A stretch of DNA of 64,000 bases from Malania oleifera (GCF_029873635.1 NC_080423.1:92416691-92480690), one strand, 5' to 3'. Positions 49,139 through 62,500 are shown, numbered from the stretch's first letter. Translations and numbers: made by a program. Notes: generated by a model not told the origin, from the sequence alone.

Positions 49139-49320
49139 ATTGTACCGCCACACTCTGTATTTTTCTTTCTAATAATAGTGAAATCTCTACAACTCCGTGG
49201 ACGTAGGCAAAATTTCCGAACCGCGTAAGTACTATTTTGTGTGTGTGATTAATTTTTCTTTGACGTGTATTCTTTCTCTATTTTGTTTCTCACAGGTTTC
49301 AGGAATTTGTTCTTAATACC
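49030..49320 (+). mobile_element. Copia-type LTR end fragment
   Basis: A (GA)n run (49102-49132) is followed by CTCCGTGGACGTAGGCA, CCGAACCGCGTAA and CACAGGTTTC. These are blocks typical of Copia LTR ends and also seen at 21740-21824 and, inverted, at 61101-61200. Its borders are unclear. Sequence 49330-49760 shows nothing that I recognise. Confidence 0.5.
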
Positions 49321-49857
49321 CAAAAGAGATCAAGTAACTCGAGATTAGGCTATGATTGAGTCCAAAAAAAAATGTCTATGATTGAGTTGACACCAAATAA
49401 TTGTATTTATATATAAAATATATACTATGTATATATAATATTAAGGACAAAAAAATACCAATCTCCCTTAAGATTTTCTAAAGAGGCAAGAACTTCTCCT
49501 GAGGCCGAGGTTCTAAATATCTCATGAACTTCCACTGAGGTTTTAGAAAAAGCTACAGACTTATCCTAACATTTAATTTTTGAGATTCTTATACTCCTAA
49601 AAAAAACTTGTCTTTTTTGAAAATATAATGAGAGATTTATCTCTTTTTAGCAAATCTCAAAGAAGATCTGTGAAATTTTTGAAATTTTAAAAAAAAAAAA
49701 GAAAATTTAAATTTTTGAAACTTACAAAAAGTCAGTGTCTTTTTATCAAACCTTAATAAGGGTTAGTATCTGCCCCCGGGCATATGGTCAGGTGGTAAGG
49801 ACTTGTCTCATAAGATTGCTTACAACGGTGGATTTGGGGTTCGAAACATGTTACTTG

Positions 49858-51898
49858 TGTAACGACCTGCTTAATTTATCATATAATAACACAAATTTAA
49901 TAAATAAGTCAACCCGAACCCGTGGGTAACGGGGACACCTATCATTCATTACGGAACCTAGGCAGCAGTAAATGTAAAACGTCATCATCATAACCACAAA
50001 AGATATAATACCAGACTTAACTATAATCCATAAATATGGTGTTTATATACATCTCCCAAAATACAAAACATATATGCATATCTAGGAACCCACAACTCAA
50101 ATCTACTATTCCTAGACAAAACTTACCCTCTTGATAGGGTAGCAACACACTAACTCAACAGCGGCCTCGATCCGCCTGTCCTTCTGGGTCTCCTGAAATT
50201 CATTTAATGTTCGGGGGTGAGACACTTCTTAGTAAGGGAAAATAAACTAAATACAGTTATGTGGCAACATGAACATTTAATATAATTATATATATACAGT
50301 ACATTTCATGTACCTGAAACATTCATCATAACATATTGAATAATCATATACTTTTGTATTTTCTAATAATTCATATAATTCATAAAATGTCTGGTATATC
50401 TAATAATACTGAAAACATACTTAGGATGAATAGCTAGTTGGTGTCATGTATTACCCCCCATGACGGGTTGTGAATCCCGAAGCCGAGACCCAACAATGGC
50501 TGACCGACTGCTGTCGAGTCAAAAATGTCTGTAAGTATGATGGGGCTACCACACCTTGGTCCGGACTGCTAAGTGGACGTCTACAACTCTACACTGAAAT
50601 TCACATCAACTATCCATCTCCCACCCCCTCGTCGGGCGATTAGCACAAATCTGAACATCGATATCTTATCTATATAGCTACGGTACCGTACTCCTGAACT
50701 GAACTAAACTGACATCCGAGTTCTCATAACATATAGTACATGATAACATAGCATTTAACATAAATGGATTGATAGCATTTCTATACTTTCATAAATACGG
50801 CCTTGCGCCGAACATTTCGTAAATACGGCCTCGCGCCGAATATTTCATAAACACAGCCGTGGACCGAAAATATATAACATACACGGCCTTGCGCCGGCTA
50901 TCAATCACGGTCTTGCACCGAAGATTCTCATACATATCATTCTGAGTAAATAAGCCTTTTATCATGTACTTCAAAATCATCATATACTGCATTATTTCAT
51001 AATTCCTAAAAACATGTTTATTCGTAAAATTTTCATAATATAATACGTATCATGTAAAAATAATATTCATGCCACACAATGCTGTGTAAAATCATACTTT
51101 TCATTCTAAAATTACATTATATAACAGAAGTATTTTCTCAAATATACATTTTCTCAATAATATTCAAATATAAAACATGCATTCCTGAAAATTAATTTAC
51201 TGATAAATAATATTAATTTGCATGGAAAAATAATTGCTTTAGTTTATTCCCTTACCTGATACTGAAAAGAAACCCCCTAATTTCATTCGTCCTGCACTCG
51301 CAGGATTCCCCGTTCAACACCCTGAATTCAACAATTCGTAGAACTAAATTTCAGTATTTTCACGTGAATATCATTTCCTATAACTATGAAAAAACCAAAT
51401 TCTGAATATTTAGCCTTACCTAGAATCAGGGATGACTAGCCCCACCAACGATCCACTCAGTCAAATATGCAGAGAACTTCCCCAAGAGTGTCGTGGTGGC
51501 TTCTGATCATCGAACCGACGTAAATCCGGCCCAGAAACTTAGAGAGAAGGAGAAGAAACCAAAGGGAGGAGAGAAAGAGTGAATTTCCTGATTTTTCTAC
51601 GTTTAAAACCAAGTTTCACACTATTTATACTAGGGGCTTCATCGACGAGTCACGTCACCTCGTTGATGAGGTCAATAGGCAATTCATCGACGAACTCTCC
51701 CCTTCGTCGACAAAATTTAGAGTCGCTCCAAAAATCCTCTTGGTATCTTTTCATCGACGAAATTCTCCTTCGTCGACGAGCTCATAATGCAACGTCTTCG
51801 CGTTCATCGACGAAGCCTGTTGTGCCCCCTTTTCACTGTTTCCATTTTTCCACTCTCTTAATTATTATTTAAATACCATTATTCTTCGGGTCATTACA
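49858..51898 (-). repeat. 3' LTR of the Gypsy element
   Basis: On the plus strand it runs TGTAACGACC to GTCATTACA. It has a minus-strand TATA GTATAAATAG at 51621-51630 and TCGTCGACGA boxes at 51640-51815. A GGCCTTGCGCCGAA tandem motif lies at about 50800-50925, and the GTGAGACACTTCTTAGTAAGG block near 50218. Confidence 0.88.
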
Positions 51899-52157
51899 TT
51901 CTCCCATCCCTATAAAATTTCGTCCTCGAAATTTACTATTCATATAATTCATCATCCCTTAAAGCAAAATGGTCTACTTATTTTATTTCTTACCCTCACT
52001 TATGGCGGAGGAATACCGTGGTTACATTCCAAGTCCTGGGAGATTACATATATTAAAAGAAAATTTCCCCCAAAACTAAAATATCACTTACTAACTAAAC
52101 CATTACATGAACCTGTAAAAGAAACATTACATATTTACTTACATTTCCTAATTACAT

Positions 52158-55100
52158 CTAAACTTCTTGGAACAATTGCGGATACTTTTGCCTGATTTGT
52201 TCCTCGAGTTCCCAAAAAACCTCTTCTACAGCATGATTCCTCCATAAAATCTTTACCAGAGGAATCTTCTTATTACGTAGTTCCTGTTCTCTTCTGTCCA
52301 GAATCTGCACGAGTACCTCCTCATAAACTAGCGAATCTCTGAGCTCTAACTCACTATAACTGATAATATGAGAAGGGTTTAGGACATATTTCCTCAACAT
52401 AGAAACATGGAATACGTCATGCATCCTGGATAATACAGGTGGCAAAGCTAGCATATAGGCCACCGGCCCCACTTTCTCTAAAATCTCAAATGGACCGATG
52501 AACCTAGGAATAAGTTTACCCTTCCTGCCAAACCTCATAACCCCTTTTAACGGAGCTGTCTTCAAAAATACATAATCACCCACATCAAACTCCAAATTCT
52601 TATGGCGATTATCGGCATAACTCTTCTGTCGGCTCTGAGCTGCACTGATTCTATCCCTAATGAGATAAACCTTATCGTACGCCTACTGCACAAGCTTTGG
52701 TCCCACAACTTGCCGCTCACCCATCTCATCCCAATACAAAGGGGATCGACATCTTCTACCGTATAAAGCCTCAAATGGTGACATGTCATTGCTGGCCTAA
52801 TAACTATTATTATACGCGAACTCTACCGGTGACATAAACTGAGTCCAACTACTCCCAAAATCTAATACACATGCTCGGAGCATATCCTCTAGTGTCTGTA
52901 TCATCATCTCAATCTGCATATATAATTAAGGATGGAATGTCATGCTAAACGATAGCTGAGACCCTAAAGCTTCCTGCAAGCTTCTCCAGAAACGTGACGT
53001 GAAACGCGGGTCTCGATCTAACATTATAGACACAGGCACTCCATGAGAACGGACTATCTCCTGAATATAGATCTCCGCCAATCAGTTAAGGGAATAGCTG
53101 ATCTTGATAGGGAGGAAATGGGCGGTCTTAGTCAACCGATCCACTATCACCCAAATTGCATTCTAGTCATGTGATGTTGATGGCAGCCCTGAGACAAAAT
53201 CCATGGAAATATGATCTCACTTCCACTCTAGGATAAATAGTTGTTGCAACTGACCTAGTGGTCTCTGATGCTCAGCTTTTACCTGCTGGCACGTCAGACA
53301 CTAGGCTATATATTCAACAATCTCTCTCTTCATACCACTCCACCAATAAAACTCTCGCAAATCCCTGTACATTTTCGTACTGTCAGGATGAACTGTATAT
53401 AGGATTTGTGAGCCTCCTTCAAAATAGTCTTCCTGATCTTAGCATTAGCTGAAACACACGGTCTGGAACGGAACCGTAAAGCCTTATCATCTAAAATGTA
53501 GAATTCCTCTCCCTAGCAATTCTACACTCTATCTATTACCTCTGCTAATTCTGGGTCTTCCTTCTGAGCGGCTTTAATTCTTTCCTATAGAGTAGGCTGT
53601 ACTACTAGGCTGATGATACATACTGAAAGATTACTCTCAATCAATTCAATGCGAAGTCTTTCTAGATCCATTATGATCAAACGTTGGATCTACATAGTTG
53701 CCAAAGCTAATTCCACAGACTTCTTGCTCAGTGCATCAGCTACCACGTTTGCTTTCCCTAGGTGGTAACTGATAGTACAATCAAAATCCTTAATCAACTT
53801 TAACCACATTTTCTATCTCATATTCAATTCCTTCTAGGTGAAGAAATACTTCAAACTCTTATGGTTAGAGAAAATCTCGCACTGCTCGTCGTACAGGTAA
53901 TGCCTCCAAATCTTCAATGCATGTACCACTGCAGCCAATTCAAAATCATGAGTAGGGTAGTTCTTTTCATATTCTTTCAATTATCTAGACACATAAGCCA
54001 CCACCCTACCATGCTGCATCAATATACAACCAAGTCCTTTCAAGGACGCATCACTGTAGATAGTATAATCCTCACCCCCTGATGGGATGATTAGTACTGG
54101 TGCAGTGACTAGCCTCTACTTCAATTCCTGAAGACTTTGCTCACAGTTATCATCCCATTCAAATCTTACATTCTTCCTAGTCAGTCGTGTCAGAAGCCCT
54201 GATAAAGCTGAGAACCCCTCGAAAAAACGACGGTAATATCCAGCTAACCCCAAGAAACTCCTGATCTTCTAGACGTTCCTTGGTCTAGCCCAATTCACTA
54301 CCGCTCAATCTTACTAGGATCCATAGAAATTTCGTCTCCTGAGATAACATGCCCCAAAAACACAACTTTCTCGAGCCAGAAGTCGCATTTACTAAACTTG
54401 GCATACAACTTCTTCTCCTTGAGCATCTGCAAGACCTGCCTTAAATGTATCTCGTGCTCCTCATAGCTCCTCGAATAAATCAGCACATCATCAATAAAAA
54501 CAACAATAAACTAATCTAAAAATGGATTGAAGATCCTATTCATCAAATCCATAAATATTGCAGGAGCATTCGTCAGACCAAATGGCATAACAAGAAATTC
54601 GTAATGCCCATACCTGGTTCTAAAAGTTGTCTTCAATACATCTTCCGCTCTCACCTTTACTTGATGGTAGCCTAATCTAAGGTCGATCTTAGAATACACC
54701 CGTGTACCTTAGGTTGATTGAACAAGTTATCAATACAGGGTAGAGGATACTTGTTCTTGATGGTCACTTTATTAATCTCCTTGTAGTCTATGCACATCCT
54801 CATAGACTCGTCTTTTTTCTTTACAGATAATAGTAGAGCTCCCCACGGGGATACACTAGGTCGTATGAAACCCTCATCAAGTAAATCCTGCAATTGATCT
54901 TTTAGTTCTGCCAACTCTGCTGGTATCATTCGGTATGGTGCTTTAAAGATCAGTGTTGTACCTCGAAGTAGATTAATGGGGAAATTTACCTCACGATCAA
55001 GTGGCAAACCTGGTAATTCATTTGGGAATACATCTATAAATTCTTTCACCACCGGCGTGTTAATAAGCTTTAATTCAATCTCCAACATTTCCTTCACAAT

Positions 55101-56636
55101 AGCCACAAATCCCTAACAACCACTCAGGAGTAGTCTCCTTGCCTAAATAGCTGAAATCATCTGAGGTAGGGATTGCACTCGTGACCCTATAAATCTGAAT
55201 TTTGGTTTCCCCGGAGGTCTGAATATCACTTCTCTCGCACGTCAATCTATAATGGCAGAATTAGCTACTAGCCAATTCATGCCAAAAATGATATCAAACC
55301 CATGCATATCCAGCACCACTAAGTCGGCAGATAAAATTCTCCCCTGAACATTGACTGGACAACCACGGAGTATCCAACTACACTTCATTGTTGACCCGGT
55401 TGGCGTAGTTACTAATAATTCAATATCTAGTGACTGTGTGTCTACCCCACAAAATTTAACACATTATGAAGACACGAACGAGTGTGTGACACTTAAATCA
55501 AATAATGCGACGACTTTAAATGAAAACATATTAATCATACCCATCACCACGTCGCCAGCTGCCTCAGCATCACCCGGCGTAAGAGCAAAGATCCTGGCTA
55601 GGGCCATATTCCTTTGCTAGCCTCCGCGTGGCGCCTAGTAGCCTCCTCAAGTAAGTCTACGAGCAAAAACTGCACCAATCTGAACCGAAAAATCCCTCAT
55701 TATATGCCCCGACTCCCCACACCGGTAGCAGACACCTCCCCTTGCATGACACTCCCCCAAGTGTCTCTTCCCGCAAGTCGGGCAAGCTAGAGATGGTTGC
55801 ACACCTGAAAAATAGTTGTTCTCGATCTCCTGCCTTCGATTCATACAGTAGCCACCTCTCTTCCATGAACCACGGCCAACACCTTGCTGGGAACTGGAAG
55901 GTGCGGATCTCTTCTTCTGCTGCCTCTGCTCCTCAGCCTCCAACCGCTCCCCAACCTCTGCAATAGTAGCCCTATCCACTAATTCAGTAAAATCCTGTAA
56001 CTTCAATATCGACACCTATTTATGTATTTCTCTCCTCAGGCCTCTTTTAAACTGTCGTACCTTCTTTGCTTCATCTAGTATGATGTACGGGGCGAAGTGA
56101 GACAATTCCATGAACCTTGTCGTGTACTGTTGTACGGTCTATTGTCCTTGCTTCAGATTCAGGAACTCCTCTATCTTAGCTTCCCGGTACAAAGCCAAAA
56201 AATACATGTCTAAAAATATCTTCTTGAACTGCTCCCATGTCATCTCCACAGGTACTGTCCTCTGCTGCTCTAAGCGTTTCACCGTCGACCACCATCTCTC
56301 GGCCTCTCTAGTTAGTTTGTAGGTAGCAAATAGCACCCTCTGCTGCTCTGAACACTGCAACACTACAAATATTTTGTCTATATCTTGCACCCAGTTTTCA
56401 GCAATAACAAGATCAGTCCCTCCTGAGAAAATCGGAGGATTCATCTTAATAAATTTCTCGATCGAGCTACCGTGACCCGCCGACAGACCACCTTGTTCCC
56501 TTAAACTCCTGGCAATTTCTACCATAACTTGTTGTGCCACACTGTGTAAAATGGCATCCTAATCACCACCCGCAACGTCTGAGGGTCCAACACCCTCATT
56601 CCCATTGGCATAGGCACTACTGCCACTAGGGTTCAT
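52158..56636 (-). pseudogene. Gypsy gag-pol polyprotein remnant
   Basis: Gag starts at ATG 56636 (MNPSGSSAYANGNEG) and has a zinc knuckle CYRCGESGHIMRDF in which the last Cys is Phe (about 55690-55730). The protease region is near 55500, where the usual DSG/DTG is degraded. RT 54298-55106 shows [28 protein letters not shown] and the catalytic [11 protein letters not shown]. RNase H is at about 53700-54100 ([18 protein letters not shown]) and integrase at about 52560-53500 (HFLPIK, EALYGRRCRSPLYW). The C-terminal chromodomain-like part is 52158-52400 (SHIISYSELELRDSL, ILWRNHAVEEVFWELEE). Many stops, mostly former CAG/CAA codons, plus frameshifts inactivate it. Confidence 0.88.
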
Positions 56637-56937
56637 CCTGAAAAACAAATAAGTTAACTCAGAACCCCTTCACTATACATATCACCCAACCAATATAGTA
56701 TATACTTCTAACTAATTCATCTCTCATGATTTTAATTCAAGGTTCAATCCTATAACCTAGATACCCAACCCGACAATAGTTTACCATGACTTTCCTGAAA
56801 TCCTCACCCTTGGAAAATCACACAAACCATCGTGGAAGTCCCGCATCTAGACCACAACACTAGACCTAAAATCCCTTTATCCTATACTCTAGCATTATTA
56901 CTGCTGCATTCTAGAGTTTACAGAACCTAGTATCCTA

Positions 56938-56950
56938 GGCTCTGATACCA
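56938..56950 (-). promoter_or_regulatory. Gypsy primer binding site (initiator tRNA-Met)
   Basis: On the minus strand TGGTATCAGAGCC lies three bases inside the 5' LTR and is complementary to the 3' end of plant initiator tRNA-Met. It defines the element's orientation. Confidence 0.9.
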
Positions 56951-56953
56951 AAC

Positions 56954-59011
56954 TGTAACGAACTGCTTAATTTATCATATAATAATATGAATTCAATAAA
57001 TAAGTAAACCCAAACCCGTGGGTAATGGGGACACCTGTCATTCATAGCGGAACTTAGGCAGTAGTAAATGTAAAACATCATCATCATAACCACAAAAGAT
57101 ATAATACTAGAGTTAACTATAATCCATAAATATGGTGTTTATATACATCTCCCAAAATACAAAACATATATGCATATCTAGGAACCCACAACTCAAATCT
57201 ACTGTTCCTAGACAAAACTTACCCTCTTGATAGGGTAGTAACACACTAACTCAACAGCGGCCTCGATCCGCCGTTCCTTTTGGGTTTCCTGAAATTCATT
57301 TAATATTTGGAGATGAGACACTTCTGGGTAAGGGAAAATAAACTAAATACAGTTGTGTGAAAATATGAACATTTAATGCAATTATACATATAAAGTACAT
57401 TTCATGTACCTGAAACATTCATCATAACATATTAAATAATCATATACTTTCGTATTTTCTAATAAATCATATATTTCATAAAATGTCTGGTATAGCTAAT
57501 AATACTAAAAACATGCCCAGGATGAATAGCTAGCTGATGTCATATATTAGCCCCCATGACGGGTTGTGCAAGCTGAAGGAGGGACCCGACACTGGCTAGT
57601 CGACCACTGCCAAGTCAAAAATGTCTATAAGTACGATAGACCCGCCACACCCTGGTCCAGACTGCCAAGTGGACGTTTACAACTCTACACTAAAAGCCAC
57701 ATCGACTATTCATCTCCCATCCCCTCGTGGGGTGGTTAGTACAAATCTGAACATAGATATCTGATCTATATAGCTACGATACCGTGCTCCTGAACTGAAC
57801 TGAACTAAACTAGCATCCTAGTTCTGATAACATATAGTATATAATAATATAATATTTAACATAAATGGATTGATAGCATTTATATACTTTCATAAACACA
57901 GTTTTGCGTCAAACATTTCGTAAATATGGCATTGCGCCAAATATTTCATAAGCATGGCCTTGCGCCGGAAACATATAACATACACGGTCTTGCGCCGGCT
58001 ATCAATCACGGTCTTGCTCCAAATATTCTCTTACATATTATTCTGAATAAATAAGTCTTTTATCATGTACTTCAAAATCATCATATACTGCATTATTTCA
58101 TAATTCCTAAAAACATTTTTATTCGTAAAATTGTCATAATATAATATATATCATATAAAAATAATATTCATGCCACGCAATGCGGTGTAAAATCATACTT
58201 TTCATTCTAAAATTACATTTCTTATATAACAGCAGTATTTTCTCAAATATGCGTTCTCTCAATAATATTCAAATATAAAACATGTTTTCCTGAAAATTAA
58301 TTTGCTGATAAATAATACTAATTTGCATGGAAAAATAATTATTTTAGTTTATTCCCTTACCTGGTACTAAAAAGAAATCCCCTAATTTCACTCGTCCTGC
58401 ACTCGCAGGATTCCTCGTTCAACACCCTGAATTCAACAACTTCCAAAACTAAATTTCAGTATTTTCATGTGAATATCATTTCCTATAACTATGAAAAGAT
58501 CAAATTCTGAATATTTAGTCTTACCTCGAATCAGGGATGAATTTTGATCTAACCCCACCGACGATCCACTCCGGCAAATATGTAGAGAACTTCCCCAGGA
58601 GTATCGTGGTGTCTTCTGATCATTGAATCGGCATAAATTCGGCCCTAAAACTTAGAGAGAATGAGGAGAAACCAAAGGAAGGAGAGAAAGAGTGAATTTC
58701 CTAATTTTTCTGCGTTTAAAACCAAATTTCACACTATTTATACTAGGGGTTTTGTCGACAAGTCACGTCACCTCGTCGACGAGGTCAATAGGCAATTCGT
58801 CGACGAACTCTCTCCTCCGTCGACGAAATTCAGAGTCGCTCCAAAAATCCTCTTGGTATCTTCTCATCGATGAAATTCTCCTTCGTCGACGAGCTCATAA
58901 TGCAACGTCTTTGCATTCATCGACGAAGTCTGCTGTGCCCCCTTTTCACTGTTTCCATTTTTCTACTCTCTTAATTATTATTTAAATGTCATTATTCTTC
59001 GAATCATTACA
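56954..59011 (-). repeat. 5' LTR of the Gypsy element
   Basis: This is the partner of 49858-51898. The minus-strand TATA GTATAAATAG is at 58734-58743, with TCGTCGACGA boxes (58750-58930) immediately upstream in the direction of transcription. Transcription would run leftward, away from STN8. Confidence 0.88.
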
Positions 59012-59115
59012 GCTTACACTGCACATTCGAATTTACCTTCTATGTATTGGATTAGTCTTGTGCATAAGCCCCGAACACCCAACCATATAAAATAAATAAA
59101 TAAAAATTAGTATCT

Positions 59116-59578
59116 TATGTCTTAATATTAAATAATATATAAAAAAAACATATCGTATGATTTCTATAATATAAAGTGATAAAAATATTATACGAATATT
59201 AGCTATCTTCACGAATATCGTATTACAAAATTCAAATTTACTTCGTTAAAAATATTATTCGAATCGATCGCGTTCCACGTTGAGTTAGCGAGCAGCCGAG
59301 TACTGACTAGAGCCCGTTTACACCCCCTCTCCTCTCCCTATGACGGTAAGCGCGCCATTTTCTGTCATAGAGAAAGAAGTGAAGGTCCTTGCTTCGCTCA
59401 TTTTATCCACTTCTGCAGGAAGTGCAGTTGTTCCCTCCACGTATACCTCTGCCCTGTGGATAATCCTATGCTTGACACGTGGAGAAAACCCACTTCCATA
59501 CTTCCACTTCCATTCAGACACCCAGGTGCAACCCTACCCTGAAAATCAAAATTGTAACCCTTCTTGTGAGGAGAAAGC
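59116..59578 (+). promoter_or_regulatory. STN8 promoter and 5' leader region
   Basis: The interval between the TE block and the STN8 start codon is about 460 bp. It has a pyrimidine patch (CCCCCTCTCCTCTCCC, about 59322-59337), common near plant transcription starts, and no TATA box close to it (a TATAATATAAA lies far upstream near 59165). A perfect G-box in ACACGTGG (59475-59482) and a GATAA I-box core (59458-59462) sit about 100 bp before the ATG, a pairing known from light-regulated nuclear photosynthesis genes. The transcription start is not determined, so these could lie in promoter or leader. Confidence 0.55.
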
Positions 59579-62500
59579 ATGGCTTCTCTGCTCTCCCCAG
59601 CTGCCACTGCTCTTCAGCAGAACCCTCTTCCTATTTGTCTCCCTCCTTCAAAACCCACTTCCCAAAATCATCTTTCCTCTCTCACAAATCGATTTAAAAG
59701 AGCCCCAATAAAGTGCAATGCCTTTTTGGGGAACTTCTCAGAAGAAGTTTTAGAGCAGCAATTGTCTGTTTTCCCCATTTTTCGATCTGGGTATGCGCAG
59801 TTCCAGAGGATTTCGAGCGAAATGCCAGAGATGGAGAAGTGGGGGATTCTGGTGGTTGTTGGATTGACATGGATTTACTTGACTGCGAGGCCAGGTGTTC
59901 TTCTGGGCGCCATTGATGCGTACCTTCTGGCTCCTCTGCAACTGGGTTTGGACAGTTTGGCAGGGAGGAGGAACTTGAAGAGGACTGATTTTCTTATAGG
60001 GAACAGAGTGGGGGAGGGTTCATTCGGTGTTGTTTATTCCGGTGTGATTGTTCCAAAGAATGTGAATGTGGAAGAGAGAGTTCCAACGAAAGGAAGAGCA
60101 AGATCCATGGATTTGGATAGGAGGTTCAAGGATAAGGTCATTCTCAAAAAGGTAATACTGTAATTTGGTGAGAACATTTGATGCACTTGGTTTGATTTAA
60201 TTTTGGTTCAAACTGTGCTTCAAAATGTGCAGAATCTTTTCTTTTTAGTTCTTTCTCCTGCTGATATTGAAGTTTCTAGCAGTATTGGGGTCATTTAGGA
60301 TTTTCTATTTTTTTGAAAGTAAATACTACCTTACTTGTCATCATTCATTTTCCACTTCATTATTTCAGTCTATCTCTGTGTCATCATACATAATGTTTCT
60401 TACCTGTGCACTTACTCTGACCCTATGTTTTGTGGAGTCCTTAGATTTGGATTTGTATTGGATTTGGATAAATATAATGTAAAATTATATTAAAATTTGT
60501 TTACAAATCTAAATTCAAGGTCCAAATTTCATGCTCCCAAACACTACCTAAGTGCACCATTTTATGAGAAATTGTTTAATCACGTCATATTTTAGACAAC
60601 CTTCTCTAAATTTTGTGTAATTTTCAATTATTAATTGTGTGTTCCCAAATTTGAAAAATAGAATTGGTTGCCTGAAATGTGACATGATTTCTCCCATTGT
60701 ACTCCCTTATCAGGCTGTGAAGAAGCAAATTGGTTGCCATCTGTTATTGATGCTGTCAATTCTCAACATGGTTATATTGTCGACTATAATGCTTGTCACA
60801 AATTATGATGTTGTGGGAATCAATTACATGGAACAAGTGTGAACTATAGAATTGATAATGCATTGAAAATATTTTAAGTATAATGGTAAGTTTTTGACCC
60901 AAATGCTTCTGTTTGTGACTTTGTTCTTCCCTTTGGTTAATGTGGTTCATGTTGGTGTTGAGGTGATTAATGACTGGAAAGCCAGTCATTTCGTTGCTTC
61001 CATCTAATTTTACCACTGGTAGTTTATTTTTCATTCTTATTTTTTTAAAATTAAAGAAGATCAATACAAGAATATTAAACATGCTTCAGGTCTTTAAATG
61101 TGTTAGGACCCTATGAGCAACCAGAAAGATGTGACACCAGAAATTTAACGTGGTTCGGTCAATATCGACCTACGTCCATGGAGTATACACCACAAATTCA
61201 CTATTCGCTGGAAAATTACAATTCTCACTCTCTCTCTCTCTCTTCCTCCTCTCTTTCTTCCCTCTGCTCTCTAAGCTTCTCTTCTCTTGTATACTTATCA
61301 CATTCCTCAGCTCTCTATTTATAGGGCTGATATTTAAATCACAATTAATACATTAAATTACAAATTTTGGAGTTTCATCCATCAAGATAAAATCAAAATG
61401 AATGGAGAGATAAATGGACCGCGTTTCCAACTCAGCTCCAGCTCCTGGCTGTCTCTTGGCTCCAGCCACAACAAAATGGAAGGCATAGTTGCTTTTGTTA
61501 TTGGTTTATTTTCTTGCTGGATTTCTCTTGCTCTTCCACATTTAATTTTCTTGATGTCCGAGTACATCTTTTCTATTATTTAAGTTGAGAGTCTTTGCAG
61601 GTTAAGGTTGGCGTCCAAGGGGCAGAAGAATGTGGTGATTTTGAGGAATGGTTTAATTATAGACTGTCAAGAGCAGCTCCTGAAACTTGTGCTGAGTTCC
61701 TTGGAAGTTTTGTCGCTGATAAAACAAGCTCGGAATTTACCAAAGGTGGAAAATGGCTTGTCTGGAAATTTGAGGTAATCAACTATAAAGTATGTCATAT
61801 ATATGTGTGTGTATGTTTTTTATTAACTTATGTATGTTAAAAGACAACAATGTGAAACAACACAATATATCTACCACCGGCTTAAGGCATGAGGCCTGGG
61901 CCTTAACTTCCTTATCATGATTTTAGCACAACTATTTTAACTACTGGAAAAAGTTGTAATGACTTACAATTGCCATATATAAAATAAGGGAAAAAAAAGA
62001 ACGAAAAGAAAGAAAATGAAAGAAGATCCTCAGGAAATCAAGCACAGAAAATCAAATGACCTTACCCTTGACTATATCAGGATTTTGGGGGACATTATGT
62101 ATGCAACCTTACCTCTTAACATTTGGAGAGGCTGACGCCATTACTTGAACCTGTGACCTTTTAAGTTTGAGTGTAACACGCTGGCTTGCCCTCGATAAAA
62201 TTTCTTCTGCCATTCAAAAATATATTAACGTTACTAACTTAATGACTAGTATCATTTATCATCAAATGTGCTTACATCAGCATGAGAACAGAAAATTCAG
62301 ATGATTACGATGACGTTATGATGATGTAGGAATGATAGCAACACTTCTTCTTTTCTCTCTTATCTTTTAAGTTTGATGATAAAAGTAATAAATTATCTTT
62401 AATACATATTTAGCTATCTTTTGACAATCCTACATCAAATGGGACAGTTTTGGCAGAGAACCTTTTGCATCAACAGAGCCATTCATGCTTATTTCTTAGA

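Larger units (their letters stand above)
49858..59011 (-). mobile_element. Full-length Ty3/Gypsy retrotransposon, Tekay/Del-like, 9.15 kb
   Basis: The LTRs are 49858-51898 and 56954-59011 (about 2.05 kb, roughly one difference in ten over the first 140 bases). On the minus strand the 5' LTR (right) is followed by the primer binding site TGGTATCAGAGCC (plus 56938-56950; initiator tRNA-Met). The polypurine tract GGGATGGGAGAA (plus 51899-51910) precedes the 3' LTR. Gag-pol lies between in normal Gypsy order (RT-RNase H before integrase), with a chromodomain-like C-terminus typical of Tekay chromoviruses. The putative TSD is poor (ACTTG / GCTTA). Its right border is 568 bp upstream of the STN8 start codon. 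Confidence 0.9.
49772..59106 (+). mobile_element. Short tRNA-derived SINE split by the Gypsy element
   Basis: The SINE consists of 49772-49857 and 59012-59106, about 180 bp. It has an A-box-like TGGTCAGGTGG (49785-49795) and a B-box-like GGTTCGAAAC (about 49839-49848). It ends in an A-rich (AAAT)n tail and is flanked by the 9-bp TSD TTAGTATCT (49763-49771, 59107-59115). It is unrelated in sequence to the 375-bp SINE at 18518. Confidence 0.82.

Noticed and set aside
55351..55620. 89-codon plus-strand frame
   Set aside because: It is antisense to the Gypsy protease/linker region. No independent support.
59340..59711. 123-codon frame overlapping the start of STN8
   Set aside because: It runs out of frame through the STN8 transit-peptide exon and resembles no protein. 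It could matter only as an upstream ORF if transcription starts before 59340.
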